From: Nemertoderma westbladi | Taxonomy: Eukaryota > Xenacoelomorpha > Nemertodermatida > Nemertodermatidae | Assembly (NCBI GenBank): GCA_032718475.1 | Contig: JAUCBJ010000170.1 | Location: 1 to 33,050, forward strand | Direction: 5' to 3' | DNA length: 33,050 nt | In this document: positions 8,603-18,480 of the stretch, in pieces | How positions within the stretch are numbered: position 1 is the stretch's first letter | Layout: the number at the start of each line of letters is the position of its first letter | Notes under the pieces: model-generated | Seen by the model: only the letters and a program-made list of their open reading frames with translations | Databases searched by the model: none | Told to the model about the DNA's origin: nothing | Position numbers and translations under genes: made by a program

Positions 8603-11600
8603 TCAGGTTGCTTCCTCCAAAAGACACATCTTTCTAACTGGTCTTTTGTAGACACCAACAGGAGTTTTAACTTCGGCAGATCGAACCAATCCGGATTTAT
8701 CTGGGAATGTCTTTACGATTCTACCCCACCGCCATGAGTTTCGAGGTAGAACATCTTCATGAAGAAGGACAACGTCATCGACCTGGAGATTTCCACGTTT
8801 TCGATGCCACTTGTGGCGAATCTGGAGCGTGCTGACGTACTCCCTGAGCCACTTGTTCCAGAAGTGGTTCGATATAAGTTGTGCCTGCCTCCAGGTCCGG
8901 CGAGAGTAGGTGTCACTGTCGTCAAATGGTCCGGGAGGGTAGTTATAGGCGGGACGTTGGATAAGTAAGTGGTTGGGTGTCAAGACGTCGTCAGAAGTAG
9001 GGTCGTCAGTTACAGTACAGAGGGGCCTACTATTTACAATAGATTCAGCCTCGGCTAAAGTGGTTAAAAGTACATCATCTGTAACTAGTGCACCTTGCAG
9101 TAGGCCGTACAGAATTTCTTTAGTCATTTTAACCAATCTCTCATAAACTCCACCCATATGGGGTGCCCCTGGAGGAATATAACGCCATGTTACTCCTAAT
9201 GGTTTTAAATCAGAAATGAAATTTTCGGACCAGAGTTCAATGTTTTGTTTCATTTCTGAGTCGGCACCAACAAAGTTGGATCCATTATCAGACAATATCT
9301 CCTTAGGAGTACCTCGACCTGCAATATGACGCCTGAATGAGTTGATGAAGGCATCTGCTGATGCATCAGCAGCAATATCTAAAGATATGGCACGAGAGTT
9401 TAGACATGTATAAAGAATGCCATAACGCTTTATAGTAGAAGTACTACGAGTTTTACGATACTTGACTCGTAAAGGGCCAAACATGTCTACAGCAGAATAA
9501 GTAAATGGAGGAACATATGGAGTAAGTCTAGACTTAGGTAGTGGTGCCATGAGCTGTTCCATCCTACGAGCATGTTTCTTACGACAAAGAAAACATTTAC
9601 TGATTACAGAACGGGATAATGACTGGAGTCCGATTATCCAGAATTGTTGACGAATTGTGATAGTGACCTGGTCACGTCCGGAATGGCCAGATTTTACATG
9701 AGTGCTCCAAACCAATATTTTTGCAAGGGGGTGTGATTTCGAAAGAATGATGGGATAGGCAGCATCAAATGAAACTGGCGCAGATGCAATGCGACTGCCA
9801 AGTCTGACAATGCCATCATCGAATATCTTAGGGCAAAGCCGTGACAATGGGCTGGAAATGTGCACTGGTGAGGAATTGCGAAGACATTTCAGCTCTGTAG
9901 GGTAAAGCTGAGATTGTGCAAAACGCACAATGCACATACCTGCTCGTTGTATCTCTTCAATAGAAACCATAGTTCCTTTTAAAGATAGAACGGAATCGGG
10001 TGAGGTAAAGGAATTACAAAGACGGATAAGCCAAGCTATGATTCTTCGTAACTTATTCCATGATGATGAGTGATTTAGCAAGAGAGTTAAGCCATCGGCT
10101 GAAAACTTTAACTCAGGGTCTGGGGCTACGGTAAGTGAATACACCTGCTCTGAAGCTAATTCAATGCAAGAAGTAGGGACAAATTCTGGGAAGTTATCAA
10201 CTCTCTCACTGAGAAATTCTGGACCATGCCACCAACGAGTAGAATCAATAAGGGCACGAGCAGACAGTCCACGGCTCACATCATCAGCTGGATTGGATAT
10301 ACCAGGAACATGATGCCACTGGTCTAACTCTGAAACGCGAAGAATTGAGGCCACCCTGTTTGCCACATAGCATTTAAACTGGGTGGTTGTGTTATGAAGA
10401 TAAGATAGAACAACTGTAGAGTCTGTCCAGAAATGCGTTTGGGATATTGAGAGGCCAAGTTCAGTTACCATATTAGTGCTAACACCTGTTGCTAATTTAG
10501 CAGCCTGCAATTCCAAACAAGGAGTGCTTTGCGTAGATTTAATGGGAACCATTCTACTCTTAGAAAACAGAAGAGTTACATCAACTGACTCTGGAGATAC
10601 AACTCTTAGATAACTTACACAGCCGTAGGCAACCTTAGAAGCATCCGAGAAGTTGTGTATCTCATAGTACAAAATGTCTTCAGGAGGTGATGAACCAAGG
10701 TAAACTCTTGGTATTGTCATTTCTGACAGAAGATAAATCTCACTAGACCATTTTGACCATGGTTGTCTGAGTTTATTGGGGAGTTCATCGTCCCACTTTA
10801 ACCCTTCCTTCCAAATGTTTTGGATAAGCAAACGACCAGCAACAATGAAAGGGGATATGAGGTTAAGTGGGTCATAGATTGAGCTAAGGAGAGCTAAACA
10901 TCCACGTTTAGTGTTAGGGACCTGTTTCTCCTTATAAAGAAATGTGAAAATGTCAGATTCTGTATTCCAGATTACACCGAGAGCACGTGTAACTGGAAGT
11001 TCATCCATGTCAAGATTTATTGATGGCATGGCTAGTTTGGCTTGCGGGATATGTAGTAGAAATTCCCGCGAGTTGGATATGAATTTCCGGAGAGGAAAGC
11101 TACCATGTTCTAGACAACTTATAACCCCTAAAGCGATGCGGATAGCATCTTTGATTGAATGGCAAGACTTTAAGATGTCATCAACATACATGGCTTTAAG
11201 AATGGCCATGATAATGTCAGCATCATAAAGGTGGGCATGGTCAAGAGCGCAATGTCTAACACCATAAGTTGCAGTGCACGAAGAGCAACGAGCACCAAAA
11301 ATGTGCACCAACATTGCATAAGTATCAATAGTACTGGCACCAGGAGATTGCCAAAGAAACCGCAGGCTGTCAGAATCTTGTGGTGTGACCTTCACCTGAT
11401 GGAACATGCTTTCTATGTCTGCGATGAAAGCAATAGCACCAATACGAAATCGCAATAATACCCCGACTATGGAACAGCAAAAGCCGGGACCATCCATGAG
11501 TTGATTATTTAAAGAAACACCTTTGTATAGAGCAGAGCCATCATTAACAATTCGAATGTGTCCTGGTTTGTTAACATTTTCAACGAAATGATGGGGAAGA

Positions 11601-14600
11601 TAGAATGTTTGAGGACCATCAGGAATATCAGCTTCTGTAAGTTTACGAGCAATCCCCTTAGAAATGTACTGGTCAATATTGTCCTGATAAAGCTGATATT
11701 TGTCAGGCTTATCCTTTAATCGCTTCAAAAGACTAAGAACACGGGACATAGCTAAGGGGTAATTATTGACAAGCTTAGGGGGATATTGCTTCCAAAGCAT
11801 TCCGATTTGGTAGCGATGATCAATAAGTTTGGTTGATTCTTTGAGCATCTCTAGTGCTTTGAGTTCGTCCCTAGAATAAGCTTTGTCTTCATCATTTTCC
11901 ATAAGAAAATCAGATGAGGTAGTTGTACCGAATTTATCTAGTCCTAAGAATTGATTAAGTTGTAGTTCCAGTTCCTTACTGAGTAGAGTTGTTTCCTTTG
12001 CAACTATGTGATGGACACTAACACTGGGAAGATGGGAAACATTTCCCACAGGGCCAATTACACACCAACCAAAGGGAGTATGGATAGCAGAAGGTTCTGA
12101 GTTAGGATGTTCAGGCCACTTATGCTTATCGCGAAACAAAGCCTGGGGGTAATTTGCACCTATGAGGACAGTGATGGATGGAATGTCCACTTTGGGATGA
12201 GCCAATTCCAAAGAGAGGGGGAAAAGATGAGGAAAAGTTTGCAGGTCAATGTGCTTGCTGTCATGAAGAAACTCACGCTTAATATTTGAAGTTACATAGA
12301 CCTTGTCGAACCTCATAACTAAGTTTGGATCAGTATCTAACTTGCCAGGAACAGGAGTTACTGAACATGATACCTCCCCGACTGAGACAGGTTTATCAAT
12401 ATCTAACAATGTACTCAATCGTAATGATGTTTGACGTGGGATTATACCAACATGGTCAATGACAGATTTGTCAATGAAAGATGAAGTAGAACCGTCATCC
12501 AATAAGGCAAATGTAGAAACACTGTCCTTGTCGAAAGAAAGCCTAATTGGAACAACCGAAAGCCAGACAGAGGGGGTCTGTTTCGAAAAAAGGACCTCCG
12601 AGTCAACAATGGATGACATACCAACCTGTTCTGATTCTTCTGATGCTATAGATCCTTGTACAAAGTTTGAATCTGTAGTGATTTTCTTAGCAGGTGATTT
12701 GCTAGTTTCCTTTGAAGTAGTGCTATTCTTATTCATAGAACTTGAAGAAGAATTGCTGGACTTTGTCTTTGCAGCATCAGGATTATGAAGGCTTGTATGG
12801 TGTCGTTTGGAACATCCAGGAGTCCTACAATGGTATTTAGAGGTACAAGTTGAAGGGCTATGGTCATAATAAAGACAATTATAACACAATTTCTTATCCT
12901 GAACAACTTTCTTTCTGTCAGCAAGAGATAATTCAAGATATTCTGGACATGAAGAAATACCATGATCTAAACCATTACACTTCATGCATTTCCTTGTGGA
13001 TGTTTTTATGGTATCTATATTAAGGGTAGTGACCTTAGGTTTTGGTTCAGTAGGTGCTAGCGACCTTTGACTTGGTTGATTTTGTGCAGTAGAAGTAGAC
13101 GAGTATGTGGACGAGTGGGAACTATGGGGAACATACACAGGGTCATTGATGACCTCTGCTTCTTCATCTACGAATGCTGCTAGTACTTGGAGGGTAGGTT
13201 CATGGTTACCATGGGAGCGTCGATAACTACGAGCATGGCGGCACCACCTACGATGGATGTCTGGTGGGAGATTGGATGCAACTTGTTTGAGATTGGCTGA
13301 AGAGTTCATCTCATTGCTATCTGATAGTTGCTGAAGAACTGCAACATTAGACATAATATTATCAGCATAATTACGGAGTCGTTCTCTACGCTGGGTTGCT
13401 GATCCACCTAAATCTGTCTTGACAGTAAGTTTATCAAGAATAGTTTGGATAATAACACTAGGGTGGCCATATCTGTTATGAAGGGCCATCCAAGCACTGG
13501 AGTATCCGTTAGGAAGACCACTATACATTTCAATAAGGGTATGAGCCTTGCCTGTGGTATACTGCAAGAGATAATTCAACTTATCATATTCATCAAGAGG
13601 TTTGGAATCTATCTGAGCTCTGAAAGTTGCCAAGAAAGAAATATAGTTGGCAGGATTTCCATCAAAGGACTTTGGTTGAGGAGGTGGAAGAGAAAGCTTA
13701 GTGTTAAGTTTGTCCAAAGTATCAAGAGTCTTTGAAAATATTCCATCAACAGAGGAAGAATTTATGTTTGAGAAATTTGGATTGATATAACTGCTACCAC
13801 TGGGAGGAAGACCGGTAGAAGGACATCCATAGCCCCCTTGACTATGGAAGGGATGATTTGGCTGAGAAGGTCCCCCCATGGCGATATGTGGGGACATACT
13901 ATAAATACCTATATCCCCAGTAGGCTGGCCTGAGAAAGAATTGTATCCACTTATTGGGTTGGATGGATGAGAGTGGTTGCCACGACCTACATTATGATTG
14001 ATATGGTAACTAGATAATAATTCAGTAGTCAATGGTGTTGTAATTGACATATTGCTACTGGTATTACTATTATTAACACTAGGTCTAGGATAACTATCTA
14101 CATTAGGGACAATCCTAGTACTATAAGCGTTACTAAGGCTAGGAAGGCTATATATAGATTGCTGTGTAAAATAAGGTGTAGGCACTACAGTTACAGGGGT
14201 ATTAATATCAGTATGCTTACCAACTATAATAGGCCTATTACTAATAGCTAAACTTGGCAGTGGCAGAATTGGTGATAAACAGGGGGTAGAAGCGGGATTA
14301 AACATTATATTAGGCATGCTGGGGCCAGTGTTAATTGCCGAAAAATTGTTTTCAGTTTTAAGCCCCGCCGGCTGAATAAAGGGGTTTGGAATTGCAGGTT
14401 TCTCTTTGAAGTCTACTAGATCTCGTTCAGCCATTTCCTGCTCGGCTTGTTCCAATTTTAATTTAGATAAATCTAATTTGTCTTTGGCCTCTAATTCAGC
14501 ACGTCTTATATTTTGTTTGGCCTCTAGTTCAGCAATTGCATGTTCTTGCTTAAGCCTGTTATACCTCTGGGTAGCTGTAGAAGATACATGAGAACTGTTT

Positions 14601-15532
14601 GAATGTACACTATCAGCCATAGAATGTGTACGTGTTCTATGTCTACTAGGCTGTAATGGTGATTGGTTAGATTCAAACGCATTCTGAGAAACAGAATAAG
14701 GATTTGAACCACTACTAATATTAGTATTTTGAATGACAGGCCTACCTGTTTGTACGTTAGTGGTACTAGGCCTAGGCGGGTTATTTATACCGGTACCTGG
14801 GATGATTTGCGGTGCAGTGCCAGATATAGCAGGCTGCCAAGACAAGAAACCGGGTTCGTGTATATATGGTTTGAATTCCTGAAATTTGGACATAATTTCG
14901 GTATTCACTATGACACACTGAGCACGCAAATATTCCGCAGGTTCGGGCATATTGATGTCGTTATATATATCAGCGTTTGATTGAAAGGAAGACAACATTT
15001 TATTATAGCTGTCCAGACAAGAAGAAAATAAACTTTGTACGATATTGGAATCCATTTCAGCACCAGAAATTTGAGCTTTCTGTTTAAGTGAAATAAATTC
15101 ATTAAATGTTTTAGAAAATTTTGATTTATAACCCCTGATGGTACCTTTTATTGTCTGTAAATTGGGCACCACCAGTAAGCTTTTGTCCTGCATTTTTGCA
15201 TTACCGGAAGTAGGCCCCCCACCGGTACCGGAAGTAGGCCTACCGGTCCCGGAAGTAGGCACACCGGTAGCAGAAACCCTTTGGCGTACCGGTACAGTGT
15301 CGGAGGTAGGCCTAACTACAGGATTTCTTTGCCTACCGCTACCTGTTGGGTTTGTCGGTCTACTGTCGTCATTGTCAGAGTGAATGTTAATGGCAGTGGA
15401 GTGGAGCTGGAGATGGTCGGTTGTACTTACACCTATTCTCGCCGGATCCGGATCATGATAGGCTTGGCTGTCGTCGATGATACCGTTTTCCGAACCGTCC
15501 GAAATGTTCGGATTGACCAGAGTTTCATCCAT
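8603..15532 (-). CDS. BEL/Pao Gag-Pol polyprotein, intact (2309 aa)
   Basis: One open frame encodes capsid and all enzymes needed for retrotransposition. The ATG at 15532 is the first after an upstream in-frame TAG; the frame is open a little further upstream only from a GTG. Residue numbers count from this ATG. Low-complexity Ser/Pro/Thr/Gly region 1-120; charged coiled coil about 323-382; DUF1759-like Gag domain about 615-780; CX2CX4HX4C knuckles at 849 and 883, followed by a third Cys/His cluster. Aspartic protease LLDDGS at D1012/D1013; RT with ADIESMF at D1372 and YVDD at 1449; Peptidase_A17-type region about 1510-1700; RNase H acids D1630, E1674, D1704. Integrase H1945-H1950-C1980-C1983 zinc site, then D2016, D2082, E2131; DUF5641-like C-terminus about 2215-2300. 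No stop or frameshift is seen. Gag and Pol are fused, without a recoding site. Confidence 0.96.
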   Translation of the reverse strand: MDETLVNPNISDGSENGIIDDSQAYHDPDPARIGVSTTDHLQLHSTAINIHSDNDDSRPTNPTGSGRQRNPVVRPTSDTVPVRQRVSATGVPTSGTGRPTSGTGGGPTSGNAKMQDKSLLVVPNLQTIKGTIRGYKSKFSKTFNEFISLKQKAQISGAEMDSNIVQSLFSSCLDSYNKMLSSFQSNADIYNDINMPEPAEYLRAQCVIVNTEIMSKFQEFKPYIHEPGFLSWQPAISGTAPQIIPGTGINNPPRPSTTNVQTGRPVIQNTNISSGSNPYSVSQNAFESNQSPLQPSRHRTRTHSMADSVHSNSSHVSSTATQRYNRLKQEHAIAELEAKQNIRRAELEAKDKLDLSKLKLEQAEQEMAERDLVDFKEKPAIPNPFIQPAGLKTENNFSAINTGPSMPNIMFNPASTPCLSPILPLPSLAISNRPIIVGKHTDINTPVTVVPTPYFTQQSIYSLPSLSNAYSTRIVPNVDSYPRPSVNNSNTSSNMSITTPLTTELLSSYHINHNVGRGNHSHPSNPISGYNSFSGQPTGDIGIYSMSPHIAMGGPSQPNHPFHSQGGYGCPSTGLPPSGSSYINPNFSNINSSSVDGIFSKTLDTLDKLNTKLSLPPPQPKSFDGNPANYISFLATFRAQIDSKPLDEYDKLNYLLQYTTGKAHTLIEMYSGLPNGYSSAWMALHNRYGHPSVIIQTILDKLTVKTDLGGSATQRRERLRNYADNIMSNVAVLQQLSDSNEMNSSANLKQVASNLPPDIHRRWCRHARSYRRSHGNHEPTLQVLAAFVDEEAEVINDPVYVPHSSHSSTYSSTSTAQNQPSQRSLAPTEPKPKVTTLNIDTIKTSTRKCMKCNGLDHGISSCPEYLELSLADRKKVVQDKKLCYNCLYYDHSPSTCTSKYHCRTPGCSKRHHTSLHNPDAAKTKSSNSSSSSMNKNSTTSKETSKSPAKKITTDSNFVQGSIASEESEQVGMSSIVDSEVLFSKQTPSVWLSVVPIRLSFDKDSVSTFALLDDGSTSSFIDKSVIDHVGIIPRQTSLRLSTLLDIDKPVSVGEVSCSVTPVPGKLDTDPNLVMRFDKVYVTSNIKREFLHDSKHIDLQTFPHLFPLSLELAHPKVDIPSITVLIGANYPQALFRDKHKWPEHPNSEPSAIHTPFGWCVIGPVGNVSHLPSVSVHHIVAKETTLLSKELELQLNQFLGLDKFGTTTSSDFLMENDEDKAYSRDELKALEMLKESTKLIDHRYQIGMLWKQYPPKLVNNYPLAMSRVLSLLKRLKDKPDKYQLYQDNIDQYISKGIARKLTEADIPDGPQTFYLPHHFVENVNKPGHIRIVNDGSALYKGVSLNNQLMDGPGFCCSIVGVLLRFRIGAIAFIADIESMFHQVKVTPQDSDSLRFLWQSPGASTIDTYAMLVHIFGARCSSCTATYGVRHCALDHAHLYDADIIMAILKAMYVDDILKSCHSIKDAIRIALGVISCLEHGSFPLRKFISNSREFLLHIPQAKLAMPSINLDMDELPVTRALGVIWNTESDIFTFLYKEKQVPNTKRGCLALLSSIYDPLNLISPFIVAGRLLIQNIWKEGLKWDDELPNKLRQPWSKWSSEIYLLSEMTIPRVYLGSSPPEDILYYEIHNFSDASKVAYGCVSYLRVVSPESVDVTLLFSKSRMVPIKSTQSTPCLELQAAKLATGVSTNMVTELGLSISQTHFWTDSTVVLSYLHNTTTQFKCYVANRVASILRVSELDQWHHVPGISNPADDVSRGLSARALIDSTRWWHGPEFLSERVDNFPEFVPTSCIELASEQVYSLTVAPDPELKFSADGLTLLLNHSSSWNKLRRIIAWLIRLCNSFTSPDSVLSLKGTMVSIEEIQRAGMCIVRFAQSQLYPTELKCLRNSSPVHISSPLSRLCPKIFDDGIVRLGSRIASAPVSFDAAYPIILSKSHPLAKILVWSTHVKSGHSGRDQVTITIRQQFWIIGLQSLSRSVISKCFLCRKKHARRMEQLMAPLPKSRLTPYVPPFTYSAVDMFGPLRVKYRKTRSTSTIKRYGILYTCLNSRAISLDIAADASADAFINSFRRHIAGRGTPKEILSDNGSNFVGADSEMKQNIELWSENFISDLKPLGVTWRYIPPGAPHMGGVYERLVKMTKEILYGLLQGALVTDDVLLTTLAEAESIVNSRPLCTVTDDPTSDDVLTPNHLLIQRPAYNYPPGPFDDSDTYSRRTWRQAQLISNHFWNKWLREYVSTLQIRHKWHRKRGNLQVDDVVLLHEDVLPRNSWRWGRIVKTFPDKSGLVRSAEVKTPVGVYKRPVRKMCLLEEAT

Positions 15533-15934
15533 GATGTTAATTATAGACGCGCCCGCGTCCGTAAATACCACGATATACGCAGGCCTGTTCGCCTACCTAC
15601 TGACCTACCACTACCACTGCTGCTGCTACCAGACAGCCTACTTTAGGCCTAATTTACTGAACCTGCTGTCAATGCCCGAATGCTGCAATCAGGCAATGTC
15701 AGCTGGCGGTAAGGTGGTAACAGACTGGCAGAGCCGTTAGGGCTTGTGAAGGAGAACAGAAAAAAGCATAGGCCCAGGCCTATGTGCATGTGCAACAAGC
15801 ATAAATTGCAGTCAGTACGGCTACAGCCAGACAGCAGTAAAAGCGCAGTATTTCTTTTTTAATACCGATACGTTATTAATAAAGAAAATGATTTAGAAAT
15901 TTGAGAATTTATAATTATTTCTTTTGAACAAAAC
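15533..15934 (-). other. BEL 5' leader between LTR and Gag-Pol
   Basis: About 400 bases of untranslated leader. It lacks a TGG-starting tRNA-complementary primer site in the first 40 bases after the LTR. It instead contains two stretches complementary to the same LTR segment (15916-15929 and 15846-15858). Confidence 0.75.
15916..15929 (-). promoter_or_regulatory. Candidate non-tRNA primer-binding site
   Basis: In element sense this is GTTCAAAAGAAATA, starting 5 bases after the 5' LTR, where a primer-binding site belongs. It is perfectly complementary over 14 bases to the LTR's own RNA (16254-16267; also 7280-7293 in the 3' LTR). That is the arrangement expected for self-priming as known for Tf1 of fission yeast, though there the very 5' end of the RNA is used. 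The role is inferred. Confidence 0.45.
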
Positions 15935-16594
15935 TGTCCCGGCTAAACAGTGGGAAAGCGGTTTGGGTCGCTTTTGGTTATTTTATGAGGCTTTGCCGGT
16001 AAAACCTTCATTTGGCGGCTGTAATACTAACGCCCGTCAGCCCGTATTCTACCGTGCTGGCGCGCTTGGCGTAATTTCATCACCTGAGCATGTAAACGTT
16101 AATTGCCAATGGCCCTTAAAATAAATATTCTTTATTATAAAACCTTCAGTTTATTTATTTCCTAAATCAGGCATGTCACTAAATGCGATATGAGCCAAAA
16201 ACGGATGACAATAATCATGCAGTGTAGTGGTGAAAATGGAACGCACACGCACAGTTCAAAAGAAATACTGGCGTTTATACAGCCGCATAGACGGGTGTCT
16301 AAGAGACTGCTAGAAACAGATAAAGGATAAAGTAGCTACTGACAGATGCAGTCAGTAGCTGGTGGGCACAGAGCAGAAAGTCTGATGTCCGTGTGATTCT
16401 ATTCATCAGAATGAATGAATGAATGAATGAAATAGCAGTACGTCCAGTATTTATAGGTGACAAGAGTGAAGAATGTATCAAATTATTAGTGTTGGCGGGA
16501 AATTTGAATGTTAATGAAGTTAATGATAATGAATGAAATATCTAAGATATTTTTTACGTTTTTTGAGGGGGTAAGGACGCCGAAAGCCGTGACA
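15935..16594 (-). repeat. 5' LTR of BEL element (660 bp)
   Basis: This is the promoter-side LTR. Its extra six bases relative to the 3' LTR come from a 5-base indel near 16214 and a single base near 16462. From the TATA-like box (16441-16455) and the poly(A)-like signal (16150-16159), the repeated R region would span very roughly 16425-16135. Confidence 0.97.
16441..16455 (-). promoter_or_regulatory. TATA-box-like sequence in BEL 5' LTR
   Basis: In element sense this reads TATAAATACTGGACG, about 140 bases into the LTR. A second TATAAA lies further in, near 16272-16277. Either could position transcription start; no data here choose between them. Confidence 0.5.
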
Positions 16595-16599
16595 TGCTG
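16595..16599. repeat. 5-bp target-site duplication of BEL element, right
   Basis: TGCTG, identical to 6961-6965. Confidence 0.95.
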
Positions 16600-17700
16600 G
16601 GATCTTTAACATATAACAAGCACCCCTTATTCAGTATGTCTGTCGTTACCTTTAATTTATAATCTTATGAAGTAGAACTGAATTATACGATACTTGTGAC
16701 AATCGGTTTGTGTTTAACATGTATTATTTAATTGATATATATTTATGTAATAATTAGTGAATATTACTCATCAATATAGAATAGAGTAGACTGACATACC
16801 TGCTGCTGGTGCTTCTTCATTCATCGTTAATTAATTAAGTAGAAACCAATGTGTCTTGCAGCATTAATCAATTTGTCAATTTAAAATACCAGGATATTAT
16901 TATTAGGCCAGTGTTGATTGATATTAACATTCACGAGGCCATTTCTTCTCAAATAAACTATTTATTTCAACTATTATTAAATAGAATACTATATAAACAT
17001 CATTTGTAAAACTAAACAAATAAAAAACTCCTACAGATAAGGAATTAATTTGGTGTGTGAGCTTTGAAATTGGAATTAAGGAAGACTTTATTGAGATGCT
17101 GGTTGATTTGCATAAAGAAACAAGTATATAGGCAGATACTCCCATACATGTAGACATACATATATACAAGTAGCACATATAATTCAATAATAAATTATAA
17201 ATTATACATAAACAAGTATATCAAAATGGAATACGACTGTTACATAATCTAGGTATCTCTAATAATAATCTTATAAAGATATACAATTTCATAAACGAAA
17301 TATTTCTGAGCAATATATATATATATATAAACAATATAATTTCGCGTTTAGAAAATTGTATATTAAATCTATAAATATGTACAGTAGGCTTACATACCAA
17401 CAAGTTAATATAATAAATATACACATTTGTGTCAGATAAATAATTAATAATTAATTAATAATAATTAATAATTAATAAAGAACAAGTATAATAATTAATG
17501 TGGACGTGTAAATAAGGAATGATAGCTCTTCCTCCTTGTGCTAAATTTTTTGCGTTTTTTTTCCTTTGTATATATATTTAGCAGCATTTTAAGAAAACCC
17601 GTAATTTAACCTGGAATCTATGTGGAATCAATACACCATGTCTTGGAATCTGGAATATGGAATCTATACACCATCTCCAGTGATATGGACCCCCCCCCCA
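16600..17700. other. AT-rich stretch, no gene seen
   Basis: This holds short frames without domains, a (TA)n run near 17313-17330, and a TAATTAATAATTAAT-rich simple repeat near 17437-17478. No RNA gene or element boundary is recognised. Confidence 0.6.
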
Positions 17701-17856
17701 CACACAAATTGTTCTACCTATCTTCATGAGATTGCATCAAATTTGAAACAGAGTTAGTTTCACCTACCTGGATGAGTCAGAATTTTATTTTTTGCTTTTA
17801 TTCTTTAGCTACAAGTGTTTGAAAAAGTGTCTCCATCAATATTATACCAGTTACAC
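17701..17856 (-). repeat. Left arm of a diverged inverted repeat pair
   Basis: The reverse complement of this stretch aligns along most of its length with 21088-21240. Shared blocks include CACTTGTAGCTAAA, GGTAGGTGAAACT, GTTTCAAATTT and GTAGAACAATTTG. I estimate by eye about three-quarters identity. The arms enclose the minisatellite and the second LINE copy. Confidence 0.75.
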
Positions 17857-18480
17857 CGCAGCTAAATATTTTTCAATTTTATATTGATTTGTTGGTAGCA
17901 ATGGAAAGCTGGCCATGCAAGGATTCCATATATGTAAAAATATTTGGTTTGGGAATTGCTGAGGTATGGGCATTCGAAAGTTGCATGTATTTACTTCAAC
18001 TGCAGGCCATTTTATTACATTTATTGAATACACCATATTCTGGAACATGTTGTTTATCTCATAAGTAGCTGGGCAACAGTTAATGCCTATATAATTTGAA
18101 TTCATGTCACCTGTTCCAGCTCTGTTTGGATCTGCTACCAGTCAAACAATGGACCCTCTACTGCTCCTTCCTCTCCAACACGGTGGCGTGGACTGGGGAT
18201 CAGTGATCCCCTTATTCGTTGTGGAACCTCACACCTTGCATCATAATTGGACACACCAAACATTGAGGAGTCCATTCATCTCGTGTTCTCACTGCTCAAC
18301 TGATGGTGTGTGTGTGTGGGGGGGGGGGGGGGGGGGGGTGGAAGCTCAGATGTTAATTAAACACCTTTTGTGTCAAAGCGGGTGGGGATGAGGCAGCGTG
18401 GGTTGGGGGTTGTGTTGGGTGCTGTGAGGTGGCGATTGCACTTTGCGCTGTTGTGGGCTGCTTCACTGTGTCTCAGGGGT
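17857..18480. other. Unassigned sequence before the minisatellite
   Basis: No gene recognised. It includes a (TG)n tract followed by 21 G (18318-18338), and the first recognisable minisatellite-like fragment just before 18481. Confidence 0.55.
18318..18338. repeat. Poly-G tract (21 bases)
   Basis: Uninterrupted run of G directly after a TG repeat. Confidence 0.95.

Larger units (their letters stand above)
6966..16594 (-). mobile_element. Full-length BEL/Pao LTR retrotransposon
   Basis: A 9629-bp element on the minus strand. It has paired LTRs ending TG...CA (TGTCAC...GGGACA in element sense), a TGCTG duplication on both sides, a G-rich polypurine tract next to the 3' LTR, and one open Gag-Pol frame with the BEL domain order Gag-protease-RT-RNase H-integrase. 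The two LTRs differ by only a 5-base indel with a neighbouring change or two, a 1-base indel and a substitution. The insertion is therefore young and the element may still be active. BEL/Pao elements are known from animals only, which supports an animal source. Confidence 0.97.

Noticed and set aside
15533-15571. Gag-Pol start at the GTG at 15571
   Set aside because: Animal translation normally starts at ATG. The ATG at 15532 is the first in frame after an upstream stop.
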